A stretch of 64,000 nucleotides of DNA from Clostridiales bacterium (lineage in GTDB: Bacteria > Bacillota > Clostridia > Oscillospirales > Oscillospiraceae). Location: assembly GCA_019420945.1 (NCBI GenBank), contig JAHZGF010000042.1, forward strand, positions 75,177-139,176, read 5' to 3'. How positions within the stretch are numbered: position 1 is the stretch's first letter; each line of letters opens with the position of its first letter. The notes under the pieces are model-generated. The model was not told the origin of the DNA, ran no database searches, and saw only the letters and a program-made list of their open reading frames with translations. Of this stretch, positions 61,795 through 64,000 are shown one piece after another. The position numbers and the translations under genes are program-made.

Positions 61795-61828
61795 AAACGG
61801 CGCGCTGCCAATTGGCAGCGCGCCGTTT
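61795..61828. terminator. Bidirectional terminator between purF and the AKR gene
   Basis: Perfect 15-bp stem AAACGGCGCGCTGCC / GGCAGCGCGCCGTTT, loop AATT. Confidence 0.88.
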
Positions 61829-61849
61829 CTAACGCTTGGAACGGAAGAA

Positions 61850-62830
61850 TTACCAGTTGTCGTGGACCGAGGGCCGGATGTATTTGTCGTAAATGGCTTT
61901 TACACCGTCCATCTGCTCCTGAGTCAGAGGGGGCAGCTGAGCGCCCTGAATATTGGAAACCAGCTGGCTGGTCTTGCTGGCACCGGGAATCACTACGCTG
62001 ACTGCGTCGTGCATCAAAATCCAGCGCAGCGCATAGTGGCTCAGATCCTCGGTGTGGAACAGCTTTTTCAGCTCCTCTACTGCTTTCAGGCCCTGATCGT
62101 AGTCTACCCCGGAGAAGGTCTCACCCTTGTCAAAGGCCTCGCCGTTGCGGTTGTAGCTGCGGTGATCCTGAGGACCAAAGGTGGTGGCGGCAGTATATTT
62201 GCCCGTCAGCAGTCCGCTGGCCAGGGGAACCCGGGTGATGATACCGATGTCGTGGGCCTTGGCCTGGGGGAACAGTTCTTCAGTGGGTTTCAGCCGGAAC
62301 ATATTGAAGATAACCTCAATGGCGGAGATATTGTACTCCATGGCCTTGAGGCCTTCGGATACCTTTTCGATACTGACGCCGTAGTCGGCAATCTTGCCCT
62401 TCTCCTTGAGCCGATCCATGCCGGCAAACAGGGCATCGTTCTCATAGACCGAGGAGGGCGGGCAATGCAGCAGCACCATGTCCAGCCGCTCCAGACCCAT
62501 CCGCTGCAGACTGCCATCCACGAACCGCTCCATGGCCTCGGGAGTATAGCCCTCCGCCACATGGGGATTTAGCCCACGGCCGCACTTAGTTACAACATAG
62601 AAATGGTCGGGATACTTTTTCAGCAGCTCGCCAATGGCCTTTTCGCTGTTGCCGTCGTTGTAGATGTCAGCAGTGTCGATGAAGTTGACGCCGCTGTCAT
62701 AGGTGGCCTCCAAAATCCGCATGGCCTCCTCATGATTGAAGGGGTCGCCCCACTTGGTGCCCAGCTGCCAGGTGCCAAGGCCAATTTCCGTGACCATCCG
62801 GCCTGTCTTGCCAAATCTACGTTGTTCCAT
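61850..62830 (-). CDS. Aldo/keto reductase
   Basis: 326 residues, NADPH-dependent TIM barrel. The catalytic tetrad is intact: Asp52, Tyr57, Lys82 and His122. N-terminal FGKTGRMVTEIGLGTWQLG is typical of the AKR group that includes YhdN and Tas. Substrate unknown. It is divergent from, and probably controlled by, the HxlR regulator. Confidence 0.92.
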   Translation of the reverse strand: MEQRRFGKTGRMVTEIGLGTWQLGTKWGDPFNHEEAMRILEATYDSGVNFIDTADIYNDGNSEKAIGELLKKYPDHFYVVTKCGRGLNPHVAEGYTPEAMERFVDGSLQRMGLERLDMVLLHCPPSSVYENDALFAGMDRLKEKGKIADYGVSIEKVSEGLKAMEYNISAIEVIFNMFRLKPTEELFPQAKAHDIGIITRVPLASGLLTGKYTAATTFGPQDHRSYNRNGEAFDKGETFSGVDYDQGLKAVEELKKLFHTEDLSHYALRWILMHDAVSVVIPGASKTSQLVSNIQGAQLPPLTQEQMDGVKAIYDKYIRPSVHDNW

Positions 62831-62864
62831 AGATGACCGTCCTTTCTGTATGCGCGCCAGCCTG

Positions 62865-62893
62865 TTTACAGCGGCTGTACTCTTTGCTATAAT
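62865..62893 (+). promoter_or_regulatory. Promoter of the HxlR gene
   Basis: TTTACA (62865-62870), 17-bp spacer, TATAAT (62888-62893). Confidence 0.82.
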
Positions 62894-62896
62894 AGT

Positions 62897-62925
62897 ATTG
62901 TATATTGCTTGGGTAGTTATAACAA
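62897..62925 (-). promoter_or_regulatory. Promoter of the aldo/keto reductase gene
   Basis: Minus-strand TTGTTA (62920-62925), 17-bp spacer, TACAAT (62897-62902). Its -10 lies only 4 bp from the divergent HxlR-gene -10, so one bound repressor could block both. Confidence 0.78.
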
Positions 62926-62946
62926 GTACGCAGTTTATTTTTAGAT

Positions 62947-62964
62947 AGTGAAAAAGTTTTCACT
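62947..62964. promoter_or_regulatory. Palindrome before the HxlR gene, possible operator
   Basis: AGTGAAAA-AG-TTTTCACT, a perfect 8-bp inverted repeat, just before the GGAGGG ribosome-binding site. It could be the autoregulatory site of the HxlR protein. Confidence 0.5.
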
Positions 62965-62975
62965 GTGGAGGGCCT

Positions 62976-63329
62976 ATGGAAAAGATCAAAGTGACCTGTG
63001 AGATGGAGGTTACCCTGAAGATGATCGGGGGCAAGTGTAAGCCACTGATTCTGGATTGCCTGATTCAGGAGGGCACGAAGCGGTTCAGTGAGCTGCAGAG
63101 ATTTATTACCTCGGTGTCCCAACGCACGCTGACCAATCAGCTTCGGGAGCTGGAGACGGATGGACTGATCTCCCGCACCGTCTATGCGGAGATCCCGCCC
63201 CGGGTGGAGTACTCCATCACCCCCAAAGGAGAATCCCTGGGGGAGATTCTGGAGCTCATGTGCCAGTGGGGCCATGACCATATGGACGACCGTTTTGAGG
63301 TGACGGATCCCCAGTGTACCGACGAATAA
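62976..63329 (+). CDS. HxlR-family transcriptional regulator
   Basis: 117-residue winged-helix protein ([40 protein letters not shown], then the wing [20 protein letters not shown]). Two cysteines (Cys8 and Cys21) could sense electrophiles or thiol stress, as in several HxlR members such as HypR and YodB. The divergent oxidoreductase gene is the probable target. GGAGGG precedes ATG 62976. Confidence 0.92.
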   Translation: MEKIKVTCEMEVTLKMIGGKCKPLILDCLIQEGTKRFSELQRFITSVSQRTLTNQLRELETDGLISRTVYAEIPPRVEYSITPKGESLGEILELMCQWGHDHMDDRFEVTDPQCTDE

Positions 63330-63337
63330 GACCATAA

Positions 63338-63388
63338 TAATCACCCTGGAGACAGTGCAAACATCTGCCTCCGGGGTGATTTTGTTTC
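63338..63388 (+). terminator. Terminator of the HxlR gene
   Basis: Stem AATCACCC.GGAG.CAG with CTG.CTCC.GGGTGATT, 9-nt loop, then TTTTG. It also separates the convergent regulator gene. Confidence 0.8.
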
Positions 63389-63391
63389 AAT

Positions 63392-63961
63392 TCAGTTGGG
63401 GTCTGAAAGCCGTCTCAGCTTTATCCCACAGAAGAGGGTGACGGCCAGGCAGACCACCAGATAGAGCACCCATGCTCCCATGCCCACAACCCCAAACCAC
63501 ACCATGGGGAAGGGGGAGAAGAAGGAGAAGGGATTCAAATTCTGCACCTGGGCCATCACCGGCAGAGCCAGCAGCCAGACGTTGATGCGCCAGAAGTTCA
63601 GGCGGCACCGCCTTACATCCAGTCCCGGCGCCTTTAAGGCCAGCATGTGGGAAACCAGCAGGAAAAAGAAAGTACCTGCCCCCAGCCCCAGAAAGGCCAC
63701 AGCGGTGCACAGTGGAGTCTGAAACTGACGCCAGAGGGCCACCGAGAGCACATAGATGGAAAAATTGAAGAAAGTGGCGATCCACAGCATCACGTTGCCG
63801 GCATTGGGAGGCAGCGCATGCTCCTCGCCGTTCCGGGCGTCTGGGTCTGTCGGAGCCTCCGGAACATTTCCCTTCAGCAGATAGTCGCAGCTTACCCCAA
63901 AGAATTCACTCAGGGCGATCACCTTATCCAAGTCGGGCAGACTTTGGCCGGTATCACATAG
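63392..63961 (-). pseudogene. XRE-type HTH membrane regulator, 5' truncated
   Basis: The visible product is the last part of a HTH domain (DTGQSLPDLDKVIALSEFFGVSCDYLLKG) followed by a Pro/Asp/Asn linker and four hydrophobic helices, ~180 residues in all. This architecture is common in Firmicutes XRE regulators with a membrane sensor. An in-frame TAA at 63962-63964 precedes the motif, and the N-terminal helices that should precede it are replaced by AT-rich sequence. A TTG at 63931 is the first possible start but would give half a HTH. Broken at its 5' end by insertion, deletion or an assembly join. Confidence 0.7.
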
Positions 63962-64000
63962 TTAAAGATATTGGTGTCATTCAATCAATTTTGCCGATAA

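Noticed and set aside
1..64000. CRISPR arrays, tRNA or rRNA genes, complete insertion sequences, prophage
   Set aside because: No regularly spaced direct repeats, no conserved RNA gene signatures, and no transposase, integrase or phage structural genes were recognised in either strand.

Overview
This is a GC-rich chromosomal window from a low-diversity set of core and accessory genes typical of an anaerobic, spore-forming Clostridia. The evidence is the spoIIAA-spoIIAB-sigF operon, ylbJ, the AddAB (not RecBCD) recombination nuclease, T-box leaders, CIRCE/ClpB, an anaerobic NrdG activase, HemZ and a Firmicutes-type [4Fe-4S] PurF. The GC content and gene content suggest the Oscillospiraceae (Flavonifractor/Pseudoflavonifractor/Intestinimonas-like gut bacteria); that placement is inference, not something the sequence proves. 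I see no rRNA or tRNA genes, CRISPR arrays, complete insertion sequences or prophage.

Layout. 1-890: 3' end of a surface-type protein. 929-3971: T-box leader and valS. 4031-5501: forespore sigma-F operon. 5553-7450: a HAD phosphatase and a solitary TIR-domain protein with its own promoter and terminator. 7552-10428: copper module (CsoR operator, copA, csoR). 10552-14107: small DUF378 and Cys-rich proteins, ylbJ, nrdG, a DMT exporter. 14133-17362: clpB under CIRCE and a divergent TIGR04076 protein. 17373-19171: deoC/cdd nucleoside salvage and a rhomboid protease. 19190-24298: LivKHMGF branched-chain amino acid importer. 24559-28039: a TrpXYZ-like importer behind a Trp-type T-box. 28067-35062: addB-addA. 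35098-46849: rpmE, flavin reductase, hflX, YigZ, thioesterase, NhaC antiporter, a membrane protein, Mrp ATPase, uridine kinase-like, hemZ, DUF1835 protein, a DMT exporter, a metallo-hydrolase and dtd. 46854-51320: rel and recJ. 51356-57123: ybaK, tex, greA, Nudix, RluA, GIY-YIG, ridA. 57216-63931: ABC-F ATPase, aldolase, purF, aldo/keto reductase, HxlR regulator, and at the right edge a broken XRE-type membrane regulator.

How it works together. Several units read amino-acid supply: valS and the TrpXYZ-like importer through uncharged tRNA, and Rel through stalled ribosomes. Translation quality control is represented by dtd, ybaK, hflX and YigZ, and stress repair by clpB, addAB and recJ. Many promoters have 17-bp spacers and can be read directly, and most convergent gene pairs are separated by bidirectional hairpin terminators.

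The most unusual items are: the solitary TIR protein with three repeats of a short helical motif in a proline-rich tail; the CopA whose C-terminal CopZ-like domain has its own start site; hairpins that overlap ribosome-binding sites or promoters; two importers that each place a GC-rich hairpin after the binding-protein gene; and the regulator gene cut inside its HTH beside AT-rich sequence at the window edge.
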